Of a stretch of DNA of 64,000 bases, positions 25,334 through 32,765 are shown piece by piece. Position numbers and translations under genes: made by a program. The DNA is from Chloroflexota bacterium (GTDB lineage: Bacteria; Chloroflexota; Anaerolineae; Aggregatilineales; J027). The DNA is taken from positions 248,001-312,000 of the forward strand of contig JACRBG010000002.1 in NCBI GenBank assembly GCA_016234595.1, given 5' to 3'. Each line of letters opens with the position of its first letter. Within the stretch, counting starts at the first letter, position 1. The notes under the pieces were generated by a model that was not told the origin of the DNA, searched no databases, and saw nothing but the letters and a program-made list of their open reading frames with translations.

Positions 25334-25990
25334 CTAGCTGGGGCGGACAAGGCCCGACTCATAGGCGAATACGACAAGTTGGGCGCGATCACGGGCGCCG
25401 AGTTTCACCATAGCACGGCTAACATGCGTCTTGGCAGTCGCGGGGCTGACGACAAGCCTTTCGGCGATCTCTTCGTTAGACAGACCAACCGCCACTAGCG
25501 CCATCACTTCACGCTCACGTTCAGTCAACGCTTCCAATTGAGGCGCTGGCACGGTTTTTCTCGTCAAGATCGCAAACTCAGCGATCAGTCGCCGGGTAAC
25601 ACTCGGAGACAACAATGCATCTCCTTGGGCAACTGCCTGAATTCCCCGGATAAGGTCAATTGGCTCCGTATCCTTGACCAAGAAGCCGCTTGCACCCACC
25701 TGAATAGCTTCGAAAATGTACTCGTCCAAATCGAAGGTGGTGAGGATGATGATCTTTACTTGGGCAAGCCGCTCGTCCGCAACGATTCGCCGGGTAGCCT
25801 CTAGGCCATCGCAGTGGGGCATTCGGATGTCCATGAGTACTACGTCAGGGACAAGGTTCGTAACAAGCCTTACCGCATCGTCCCCATCTACGGCCTCGCC
25901 CACGACTTTCATATCGTCTTGGGCATCTAGCAGCGCCCGGAATCCAGCGCGTACAAGCGTCTGATCGTCGGCGAGCAGAATTCGGATCAT
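25334..25990 (-). CDS. NarL/FixJ-family response regulator
   Basis: 218 residues. The receiver domain has the acidic pair DD at 8-9 and phospho-acceptor Asp in VVLMDIRMPHCDG, with Thr in ILTTFDLDEY and Lys in LVKDTEPID. The C-terminal LuxR-type HTH reads LTEREREVMALVAVGLSNEEIA then AERLVVSPATAKTHVSRAM (overlapping halves of one helix-turn-helix). Its ATG overlaps the kinase stop by four bases (ATGA), so the two are translationally coupled. The regulon is unknown; the neighbouring cytochrome operon is a candidate. Confidence 0.95.
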   Translation of the reverse strand: MIRILLADDQTLVRAGFRALLDAQDDMKVVGEAVDGDDAVRLVTNLVPDVVLMDIRMPHCDGLEATRRIVADERLAQVKIIILTTFDLDEYIFEAIQVGASGFLVKDTEPIDLIRGIQAVAQGDALLSPSVTRRLIAEFAILTRKTVPAPQLEALTEREREVMALVAVGLSNEEIAERLVVSPATAKTHVSRAMVKLGARDRAQLVVFAYESGLVRPS

Positions 25991-27180
25991 TTCCCTGTCC
26001 CTAAAGTAGCCAAGGGGTCACCATCTAGCGGTAGCCGTGCAAATACCCGAAACCCACCTTCGGGACGGGGCCCAGCTTCGACCACACCCCCTAGGGCGGT
26101 CGCCCGCTCCTGCATACCAAGGATGCCCTGACCAAACCCAACTCCGTCGAGCGAGCCTTCCCTTCTGACCTCGTTATCAATCCGCAGCGTAAGTTCTTGC
26201 TCGTTACAGGCAACTTGGACGCTTGATGTGGTCTGACCTGAATGGCGCATGATGTTGGTCAATGCTTCTTGAACGATTCGAAAAGCGGCCAAATCAACGC
26301 TGGCTGGCAATCCCTTGAGGTCGCCCGAAATCTCGGTATGCACCTGCAAGCCAGCCTCGGAAGCTCGTGAGACGAGATCACTGAGACTGGCGAGACCTGC
26401 AGATGGAGCGCGTGGTGGTTCTTCATTGACTTGACGAAGCACATCCAGCACCGAACGCAACTCACGCAGAGCATCCTTGCTAGCGTCCTTAATCACTGAA
26501 AGCGCGACCCGTGCTTGTTCTGGTTGCTTGTCCATTAGGTGGAGCGCTACGCCAGCTTGTACACTAATGAGGGAAATATTGTGTCCTAGCACATCGTGTA
26601 ATTCACGCGCTATTCGCAATCGTTCCTCACTGGCACGGCGGCGCGTCTCTTCTTCACGAGTACGCATAATACGTTGTTGGCGGATGTAGGCTATCTCGGT
26701 GACTGTGGCAAGCACGAGCAGCCACCCTGCAAGGCCAAAAATCCTGATGGAAGTCGGTGCAGGCTCGTTTCCAAGAAAGTGTGGTAGCCAAGGAAACAAC
26801 ATAAATTCTATAGCGAGGATTGCCCATGCAATCAGCCTGCGACCCTGCATCACTGCTGTAAAGAAAGCAATGATCATGGTCAGGAAGATTGGCCCCTTGG
26901 GGTAGCCTAGAAGGAGGTAGAGAAGGGTTATTCCATTGGCGAAGATGAGCACCCAACTTGGATACTGGCGGCGGAAAACCAACGCTACCGCACTCGCTGC
27001 AACCAGTGCAAAAGCGACTGCGTCAAGCACTCGATGGTCGGGCTGGTTCTGCCCAGCAAAGTACGTGCCGACTATCTCGATAGCACCGACCATCAGCGCA
27101 AAAATCACATCTGCAAGCCAATGGCTATCTTGGACCCAACCAGCCCAATTTAGGGTAAGATGCCTTCTCCCAATCTTCAT
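25987..27180 (-). CDS. NarL/DesK-type sensor histidine kinase
   Basis: 397 residues. The N-terminal ~150 residues contain four to five membrane helices and no large sensory loop, so it may sense membrane or intramembrane cues. The HisKA_3 dimerisation domain carries the phospho-acceptor His in RIARELHDVLGHNISLIS. The HATPase part includes FRIVQEALTNIMRHS and GFGQGILGMQERATALGG. It phosphorylates the regulator encoded immediately downstream. Confidence 0.95.
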   Translation of the reverse strand: MKIGRRHLTLNWAGWVQDSHWLADVIFALMVGAIEIVGTYFAGQNQPDHRVLDAVAFALVAASAVALVFRRQYPSWVLIFANGITLLYLLLGYPKGPIFLTMIIAFFTAVMQGRRLIAWAILAIEFMLFPWLPHFLGNEPAPTSIRIFGLAGWLLVLATVTEIAYIRQQRIMRTREEETRRRASEERLRIARELHDVLGHNISLISVQAGVALHLMDKQPEQARVALSVIKDASKDALRELRSVLDVLRQVNEEPPRAPSAGLASLSDLVSRASEAGLQVHTEISGDLKGLPASVDLAAFRIVQEALTNIMRHSGQTTSSVQVACNEQELTLRIDNEVRREGSLDGVGFGQGILGMQERATALGGVVEAGPRPEGGFRVFARLPLDGDPLATLGTGK

Positions 27181-27317
27181 ATCAATAACATCAACTCCTG
27201 AATGGGGATGGGTCTGTTTTCATTAAACCATGTTAACCCCACTACTGCCGCAAATTGAGATGCTTAAACACCGACAATGATGGAACTTAATATGATTATA
27301 GGCTGGCAGCAAGCCTT

Positions 27318-27572
27318 TTGCATACTACCCGGAGAGTATTAGTAAAGAACCGATTTAAAGAACTTCTTGCGGAAAAGGAACGTACCGACTGGTTTAAGAT
27401 TTCTCGACGTACTATCGCCGAGGAAACAGGGATTTTGTTTTCAGTCATTCAATCATATGTCAATAACAGCGTGACTCGATATGATGCTGATAAAATTGCT
27501 ATTCTCTGCAATTGTTTTTAGTGCGTAATTAGCGATTTGTCGGTGTTAGATGGGGATGCTAGTAACCCTTAA
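27318..27572 (+). pseudogene. Small XRE/Cro-type HTH protein interrupted by a stop codon
   Basis: The reading KNRFKELLAEKER ... ISRRTIAEETGILFSVIQSY ... TRYDADKIAILCNCF is a small Cro/CI-type HTH protein of a kind common in Chloroflexota. A TAG at 27519-27521 stops the frame. Directly after it the same frame continues CVISDLSVLDGD and ends at TAA 27570-27572, restoring the usual C-terminal pattern of this family (CxxFxCxxxDLL). The start is also poor: a GGAGAG site is followed by TTA GTA AAG where an ATG would be expected, and the only in-frame start is a TTG upstream of that site. Most likely a decaying gene; stop readthrough is less likely. Confidence 0.5.
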
Positions 27573-27746
27573 ACAAAAACCCACTCCACCTCCAACGCAG
27601 CTTAGCATCAATAGGTAGAGCGGGTTCTTAATTTTGAGAACTGTTTATTGGTTGTGTGGTCAATAAACAGATTAGCACCTTAACAACTGAATAGAGGGTT
27701 GAGACCTCAACCGTTACAGGTTTAGTTCATTACGGCTCAATAATAG
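27573..27746. other. Short intergenic stretch after the XRE remnant
   Basis: No gene is seen. In the minus direction it is the sequence after tRNA-Pro and contains AT-rich repeats but no clear terminator. Confidence 0.3.
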
Positions 27747-27819
27747 TCGGGGTGCGCGGGCTCGAACCGCGGACCTCTGCGTCCCAAACACAGCGCGCTA
27801 CCAACTGCGCCACACCCCG
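27747..27819 (-). tRNA. tRNA-Pro (TGG anticodon)
   Basis: 73 nt cloverleaf: acceptor CGGGGTG/CACCCCG, anticodon loop TTTGGGA with anticodon TGG, T-arm GCGGTTCGAGCCCGC. An extended -10 (TGTTATAAT; hexamer at 27841-27846 on the minus strand) lies about 22 bp upstream. CCA is not encoded. Confidence 0.95.
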
Positions 27820-27840
27820 AAGATATAAAGTATGTAAAAA

Positions 27841-27846
27841 ATTATA
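27841..27846 (-). promoter_or_regulatory. Extended -10 element of the tRNA-Pro promoter
   Basis: Reads TGTTATAAT on the minus strand, an ideal extended -10, giving a leader of about 15 nt before tRNA-Pro. It lies within a 9-bp inverted repeat (AAAGTATGT/ACATACTTT) that could also terminate the upstream RNA. Confidence 0.5.
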
Positions 27847-27869
27847 ACATACTTTTTATCAAGATAATT

Positions 27870-28042
27870 GCTACCCGCCATGCCGTGTGACCGCGTGGTT
27901 TTGAACCTGCTTTCGCAGGTCGGGGATCGTGCCGACAACTCTGTCGTGACCGAAGTCGGACATTATTGTCGCGATGTTGACCCCCATATGTCAGGGTGTT
28001 GGTCCAAAACGTTTTGCGACATCACGCACACAGCAGGTTGAC
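27870..28042 (-). ncRNA. ssrS: Structured small RNA, probable 6S RNA
   Basis: About 170 nt that fold into one long rod with an open centre. The 5' part ACCTGCT-GTGTG-CGTG pairs with the 3' part (CGCG-GTCACAC-GGC-GGCGGGT region). An inner stem joins ATCG-CGACAA with TTGTCG-GCA-CGAT. The end loop is GAC-TTCG-GTC, and a side hairpin CCTGC-GAAA-GCAGG sits on the 3' side. A good sigma70-type promoter lies directly upstream. This size and layout match 6S RNA, the regulator of housekeeping RNA polymerase. The RNA call is firm; the 6S identity rests on shape, not on a covariance search. Confidence 0.55.
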
Positions 28043-28046
28043 GTTC

Positions 28047-28076
28047 TTTATATCATGGCGCACAAGGGTTTGTAAA
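28047..28076 (-). promoter_or_regulatory. Promoter of the 6S-like RNA
   Basis: On the minus strand: -35 TTTACA (28076-28071), an 18-bp spacer and -10 TATAAA (28052-28047), each one base off consensus, placing the start near 28039-28042. There is no coding frame downstream, which supports an RNA gene. Confidence 0.65.
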
Positions 28077-28186
28077 GGGTAGGCTCGTTAAAATTTCGTG
28101 AAATAGGCATAACCTCATATGAATAAAATATCGAAATCTATCTGGAAAATTTATGGGGTTCGTGGTAACATTACAACACATCTTGT

Positions 28187-28257
28187 GCGGGCATGGTGTA
28201 GTGGTAACACAATAGCCTTCCAAGCTCTTGTCACGAGTTCGAATCTCGTTGCCCGCT
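28187..28257 (+). tRNA. tRNA-Gly (TCC anticodon)
   Basis: 71 nt: acceptor GCGGGCA/TGCCCGC, D-loop with GTGGTAA, anticodon loop CTTCCAA (TCC), T-arm ACGAGTTCGAATCTCGT. The anticodon stem ATAGC/GCTCT has one T-C mismatch. CCA is not encoded. Confidence 0.93.
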
Positions 28258-28260
28258 TAG

Positions 28261-28297
28261 AACAACGACCTTTCTTATGAAGGGTCGTTGTTGTTTC
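28261..28297 (+). terminator. Terminator after tRNA-Gly
   Basis: AACAACGACC (28261-28270) pairs with GGTCGTTGTT (28283-28292), extended inward by TTTC/GAAG around a TTAT loop, with a short GTTTCT tail. A strong 14-bp hairpin 4 nt after the tRNA. Confidence 0.75.
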
Positions 28298-28401
28298 TAC
28301 CTATCCTCAAAATTTCGCGCCACGTCGCCTGAACGATATAATCTATTGTTCAAAACCGATTTTTCTTAAACTCTTTAGGTCTGATGGGAGGTTTTCTGAG
28401 G

Positions 28402-29559
28402 ATGCCTTTTTACTATCGGCTTGGCGAAATTCCCCATAAACGTCACACCCAGTTTCGTCGTCCCAATGGTGAACTCTACCGCGAAGAAGTGATGGGGCTA
28501 GAGGGCTTTTCGGGGATGCAGTCCATTTCGTACCACCATTATCATCCTACCCAGTTGCTCAGTAGCGAAAAAATAGCCGACCTGACGCCGTGTTACACCG
28601 AATTTGGGGCATTGCGTCATCGCCATCTATTGACTACCCCTTTTCCTAAAGGTGGGGATGTCATCTCAGGCCGACGGGTTTTGCTGGGCAATAATGATGT
28701 CACCATTGGCCTTAGTTTACCCACCGAATCCATGTCCTATTTCTATCGCAATGGGCAGGCCTATGAGATGTATTTTGTCCACGATGGCGAGGGTATCCTG
28801 TATACCAATCTTGGCAGTATTCCATTTGAGCCGGGGGACTATCTAATTATTCCATTTAATGTTACATGGCGTATGGAATTAGCAAACCACCCTCATCGTT
28901 TCTTGGTGGTCGAATCTCCCACCCCGATTGTGACTCCTCACCGCTATCGCAACCAATTTGGGCAGTTATTGGAACATGCTCCCTTTTGTGAACGAGATTT
29001 TCGACCTCCCCAAGACTTAGTCACCTATGATGAAAAAGGCGAATTTGAGGTTCGTGTCAAAGCACGGGATGCTTTACATCGTCACATTTTAGACCATCAC
29101 CCCTTTGATGTGGTTGGTTGGGATGGCTATCTCTATCCCTATGCCTTCAATATCGCTGATTTTGAACCCATTACGGGGCGTGTCCATCAGCCACCCCCTG
29201 TCCATCAAACATGGGAAGGTCATAATTTTGTGGTGTGTTCATTTGTGCCCCGCCTTTTCGATTATCATCCTTTGTCCATCCCAGCCCCCTATAATCACTC
29301 CAACGTCCAAAGCGACGAAGTGTTATATTATGTGGAGGGCAATTTTATGAGCCGCAAGGGTGTCGAACGCGGTAGTTTTACCTTACATCCGTCTGGCCTG
29401 CCCCATGGCCCCCATCCGGGCACGACCGAGGCCAGTATCGGCAAGGAACGTACTGAAGAGTTAGCCGTGATGATTGATACATTCCGTTCTTTGCAAGTAA
29501 CCCAAGATGCCCTAGAATTTGATGATTCAGCCTATGCAACCAGTTGGGTAAACCATTGA
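28402..29559 (+). CDS. Homogentisate 1,2-dioxygenase family protein
   Basis: 385 residues. The ATG at 28402 has GGGAGG 10 nt upstream; the ATG at 28384 overlaps that site. The double-cupin family is recognised from YYRLGEIPHKRHTQFRRPNG at the N-terminus, central HHPFDVVGWDGYLYPYAFNI, and EVLYYVEGNF with a later PSGLPHGPHPG. In HmgA these His/Glu residues bind Fe(II) and the enzyme opens the ring of homogentisate in tyrosine/phenylalanine degradation. The protein is somewhat shorter than typical HmgA (~430-440). It overlaps a flavin reductase-like gene (TGATG) rather than fumarylacetoacetase, so the substrate could be another aromatic compound. Confidence 0.85.
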   Translation: MPFYYRLGEIPHKRHTQFRRPNGELYREEVMGLEGFSGMQSISYHHYHPTQLLSSEKIADLTPCYTEFGALRHRHLLTTPFPKGGDVISGRRVLLGNNDVTIGLSLPTESMSYFYRNGQAYEMYFVHDGEGILYTNLGSIPFEPGDYLIIPFNVTWRMELANHPHRFLVVESPTPIVTPHRYRNQFGQLLEHAPFCERDFRPPQDLVTYDEKGEFEVRVKARDALHRHILDHHPFDVVGWDGYLYPYAFNIADFEPITGRVHQPPPVHQTWEGHNFVVCSFVPRLFDYHPLSIPAPYNHSNVQSDEVLYYVEGNFMSRKGVERGSFTLHPSGLPHGPHPGTTEASIGKERTEELAVMIDTFRSLQVTQDALEFDDSAYATSWVNH

Positions 29560-30179
29560 TGGAATTTCGTTTTGCGGATTTAAAACATCCAGACCGCTAT
29601 AAATTAATGATTGGTACTATTCAACCCCGCCCCATCGCATGGGTCAGCACGCTCAGTGCCGATGGGGTGCGAAACCTTGCCCCATTTAGTTTTTTTACTG
29701 CTGTCTGTTCAGAACCTCCAACGATTGTTTTTTGTCCGGGGGTACAGACTTCGACTGGCAGCGAAAAAGACAGCCTCCGCAACATCCGCGAGACGGGTGA
29801 ATTTGTGATTAATGTGGTGTCTGAGGCGGTGGCCGAAGCCATGAACATTACCAGCACCGATTTGCCCCATGCGGTAGATGAATTTGAATTGGCGGGAGTG
29901 ACTCCACTTGCCAGCAGCCTTATCAAGCCGCCGCGTGTAGCCGAAAGCCCTGTCAGCATGGAATGTCGCCTGTCGCAGCTTGTCACCGTCAACGAGAATG
30001 TGGGGGGTGGTTGGCTGGTGATTGGTGAAATCTTGGTGATGCACGTTGCCGATGAAGTCTATATCCCTGATTTTAAGATTGATACCCTTAAAATGAGGCC
30101 TGTTGGACGTTTAGCCGGAGCAGGCTATTCTCACACCTATGATCTGTTTGACATGCCACGCCCTAAGCCTCAAATTTAA
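29559..30179 (+). CDS. Flavin reductase family protein (FMN-binding split barrel)
   Basis: 206 residues. The start ATG at 29559 shares its A with the TGA of the dioxygenase gene; a TTG at 29544 lies inside that gene. Typical family segments are IGTIQPRPIAWVSTLSADG, NLAPFSFFTAVCSEPPTIVF and ETGEFVINVVSE. Such proteins bind FMN and reduce it or transfer electrons (flavoredoxin-like). Tight coupling to the dioxygenase suggests a shared aromatic pathway, but no partner monooxygenase is nearby. Confidence 0.85.
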   Translation: MEFRFADLKHPDRYKLMIGTIQPRPIAWVSTLSADGVRNLAPFSFFTAVCSEPPTIVFCPGVQTSTGSEKDSLRNIRETGEFVINVVSEAVAEAMNITSTDLPHAVDEFELAGVTPLASSLIKPPRVAESPVSMECRLSQLVTVNENVGGGWLVIGEILVMHVADEVYIPDFKIDTLKMRPVGRLAGAGYSHTYDLFDMPRPKPQI

Positions 30180-30247
30180 TGATTTGACCCCAAGCACAGG
30201 ATGGTGTGTAATTATCACGTGTCGTCACTCGTTAGAAAGGATTTGTT

Positions 30248-31777
30248 GTGGAAGCACCTGCCCAATATAGTGAACTTAAAAAGCGCCTATCAGAAATTTA
30301 TGACCTCTATGGCGCATCATCAGTGTTAGGTTGGGATCAGGCGACCTATATGCCGCCGGGTGGGGCTGCCGCGCGTGCCCGTCAACTAGGCACTCTAAGC
30401 AAGTTGGCTCAGGAAAAATTGACCGACCCCGCTATTGGCAAATTATTAGATGAACTGCGATCTTTTGAAAATAACTTGTCGCGTGACTCGGATGAGGCCA
30501 GCCTGATTCGTGTTACCCGTCGTAGCTATCAAATTGCCACCTTGATTCCACCCGCACTGGTCGAAGAAATTTCCAACCATATAGCGATGGCGTATCAAAC
30601 GTGGGCCAAAGCGCGACCCGAAAACAACTTTGTGGCGGTGCAGGATAACCTTGAAAAAACGTTGGATTACAGTCGTCAATATGCCGAATCTCTGCGACCA
30701 TTGGATAGCAACTATCGGCATGTTATGGATCCATTGATTGATTTGTCAGATTATGGGATGCAGGTCGAAACTGTCCAATCCGTTTTTACTGAACTGCGCC
30801 AAGCCTTGGTTCCATTGGTGAAGGCCATTAGCGAAAGCTCGGTTACTGATGATGCCTGTCTCTATCAATCTTTCCCCGGTGATCAACAATTAGCATTTGC
30901 TAAAGAGGTCATCCAGAAATTCGGTTATGACTTTCAACGTGGACGCCAAGACCCCACCCATCACCCCTTCGCCACACGTTTCTCAGCGGGCGATGTTCGC
31001 ATCACAACTCGTGTAGATGACCACCATTTGGGCGATGGCATTTTTGCCACCTTTCACGAATCGGGACATGGCATGTACGAACAGGGCATCAATGTAGACT
31101 TTGATGCGACCCCATTGGGTGGTGGCACATCAGCCGGCATACACGAAAGCCAATCTCGCACATGGGAAAATATCGTGGGGCGCAGTCGAGCTTTCTGGGA
31201 ACATTATTACGCCCCCTTGCAAGCCCTCTTTCCTGACCAATTGAAAAATGTGTCACTCGATACCTTCTATCGCGCTATCAACAAAGTTGAGCCATCGCTG
31301 GTTCGCGTCAAGGCCGATGAAGTGACCTATAACCTCCATATCATGGTGCGTTTCGATTTTGAACTAGCTTTGCTCGAAGGCAAATTGGCGGTCAAAGATT
31401 TACCCGAAGCGTGGAATGCCCGTTATCAAGCTGATCTAGGCATTACCCCAAGCGATTATAAAGATGGGGTTATGCAAGATGTCCATTGGTTCGCGGGCTT
31501 GATTGGGGGCGCATTTCAGGGCTACACCCTCGGCAATATATTGGGGGCACAGTTCTATCAAACGGCCTTAAAGAGCCATCCCGAAATTCCCGCCGAAATT
31601 GGTCAGGGCAAATTTGATACCCTGTATGGTTGGCTGCGCGCGAATATCTATCAACATGGCAGCAAATACAATGCCCCTGAATTGATTCAGCGGGTTACGG
31701 GTGGGCCACTCGATGTTCAGCCTTTGGTGAGTTACCTCTACTCGAAATATGGCGAAATTTATGGCCTAAATCTATAA
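30248..31777 (+). CDS. Carboxypeptidase Taq, M32 metallopeptidase
   Basis: 509 residues, starting at a GTG with AAAGGA 6 nt upstream. The zinc site is HESGH in ATFHESGHGMYEQGI, followed by the M32 hallmarks HESQSRTWENIVGRS and a downstream Glu zinc ligand, and later YNLHIMVRFDFELALLEG. It removes C-terminal residues from peptides, probably in the cytoplasm, as no signal peptide is present. The length is normal for the family. It follows the flavin reductase by 68 nt and may share its transcript. Confidence 0.95.
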   Translation: MEAPAQYSELKKRLSEIYDLYGASSVLGWDQATYMPPGGAAARARQLGTLSKLAQEKLTDPAIGKLLDELRSFENNLSRDSDEASLIRVTRRSYQIATLIPPALVEEISNHIAMAYQTWAKARPENNFVAVQDNLEKTLDYSRQYAESLRPLDSNYRHVMDPLIDLSDYGMQVETVQSVFTELRQALVPLVKAISESSVTDDACLYQSFPGDQQLAFAKEVIQKFGYDFQRGRQDPTHHPFATRFSAGDVRITTRVDDHHLGDGIFATFHESGHGMYEQGINVDFDATPLGGGTSAGIHESQSRTWENIVGRSRAFWEHYYAPLQALFPDQLKNVSLDTFYRAINKVEPSLVRVKADEVTYNLHIMVRFDFELALLEGKLAVKDLPEAWNARYQADLGITPSDYKDGVMQDVHWFAGLIGGAFQGYTLGNILGAQFYQTALKSHPEIPAEIGQGKFDTLYGWLRANIYQHGSKYNAPELIQRVTGGPLDVQPLVSYLYSKYGEIYGLNL

Positions 31778-31955
31778 ACCAATCTTATATGGGGGAGAAT
31801 CCTGACAAGGTCTCTCCCAATTTAGTTCCAGTGTTGCTTCCCAGTTAAAAACTCGTTCTAAACCCATACGAAAATAACCTATTTCTTCTCACCCAACCTC
31901 CAACTGCGTCTACCCTCTATATAATGAATTTTAAGACAAGATACAGGAGGGCGTT

Positions 31956-32576
31956 ATGCAAATCAAAAAACTGATTCTTGCCATTATTATTTGTCTTGCC
32001 GTCCTATCGCTACTTCCTTCCAACGTGTCATCTGTGCAGGCAAGTGGCACTTGCAATGGTGTGCTGCACACGGTTCAAATCGGCGAAAATCTCTATCGTA
32101 TTTCATTGGCCTATGGTGTTCCAATGGATGTCATCGCCAGCGCCAACGGCATCACCAATTATTCCCTGATTTATGCGGGTTCAGTCTTGTGTATCCCCGG
32201 CGGTAGCACTCCTTCAGCGTATCCGACCTATCCCACGACCAATACCTATCCGGGTGTTGTGGTTATTCCGGTTACTGTTACTACCTATCCAAGCTACCCA
32301 ACATATCCAACAACCTATCCAAGCTATCCGACCTACCCAAGCTACCCAACGTATCCGAACTATCCCACAGTTTCTTACCCGACGACGGGCCCATATTTCG
32401 ACCCCTGCATTTTAGGTGTGGAATGCCGACCCGATCAAACCCAATATATGTATGTCAATGGCCGGGAAATCTGTGTCGCCGCCAAATATACGGCCAATGG
32501 TCTGGGCTGGGTCGAAACAGATCGCATTTGGTGTAATTGGATTGATGTTTTCCGTGCCGCCCATCCCGGCCCATGA
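31956..32576 (+). CDS. Secreted LysM-domain protein with YPTYP-rich linker
   Basis: 206 residues, with AGGAGG before the ATG. A signal peptide (LILAIIICLAVLSLLP ... SVQASG) is followed by one LysM domain (~35-80: HTVQIGENLYRISLAYGV ... IYAGSVLCIPG), which usually binds peptidoglycan or chitin. Residues ~85-140 are a low-complexity linker of YPTYP/YPSYP units. The C-terminal ~60 residues hold four Cys (CILGVEC, EIC, IWC), probably two disulfides, in an unrecognised small domain. Likely a cell-wall-bound or surface protein. Confidence 0.85.
   Translation: MQIKKLILAIIICLAVLSLLPSNVSSVQASGTCNGVLHTVQIGENLYRISLAYGVPMDVIASANGITNYSLIYAGSVLCIPGGSTPSAYPTYPTTNTYPGVVVIPVTVTTYPSYPTYPTTYPSYPTYPSYPTYPNYPTVSYPTTGPYFDPCILGVECRPDQTQYMYVNGREICVAAKYTANGLGWVETDRIWCNWIDVFRAAHPGP
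32241..32382 (+). repeat. Low-complexity tandem repeat encoding YPTYP/YPSYP
   Basis: Irregular 9-12 bp units of TAYCCNACN/AGCTACCCA type inside the LysM gene, encoding a Tyr-Pro-rich linker. The unit is a multiple of three, so copy-number change would keep the frame. Confidence 0.7.
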
Positions 32577-32608
32577 GCTAAAATTATCATCATAACGCCT
32601 ATCCACTT

Positions 32609-32654
32609 ATACCCCTTTGCCTCACGTTGCGGCAGAGGGGTATTGTCTTTCTTT
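32609..32654 (+). terminator. Terminator of the LysM gene
   Basis: ATACCCCTTTGCC (32609-32621) pairs with GGCAGAGGGGTAT (32631-32643) in a 13-position stem with a single T-G pair, followed by TGTCTTTCTTT. Confidence 0.8.
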
Positions 32655-32765
32655 ACAGGACAACGCATTACTTACGTCCTATGCCAATTTTCCCTACAGT
32701 TGTTTAGAATTTGTACAAGTTCCTTAGATTGACTAAATCGTGTACATGACGCAGGAGGCCATGCC

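Noticed and set aside
32241-32382. Possible CRISPR or minisatellite
   Set aside because: The units are short, imperfect and in-frame Tyr-Pro codons within a secreted protein; there are no spacers.
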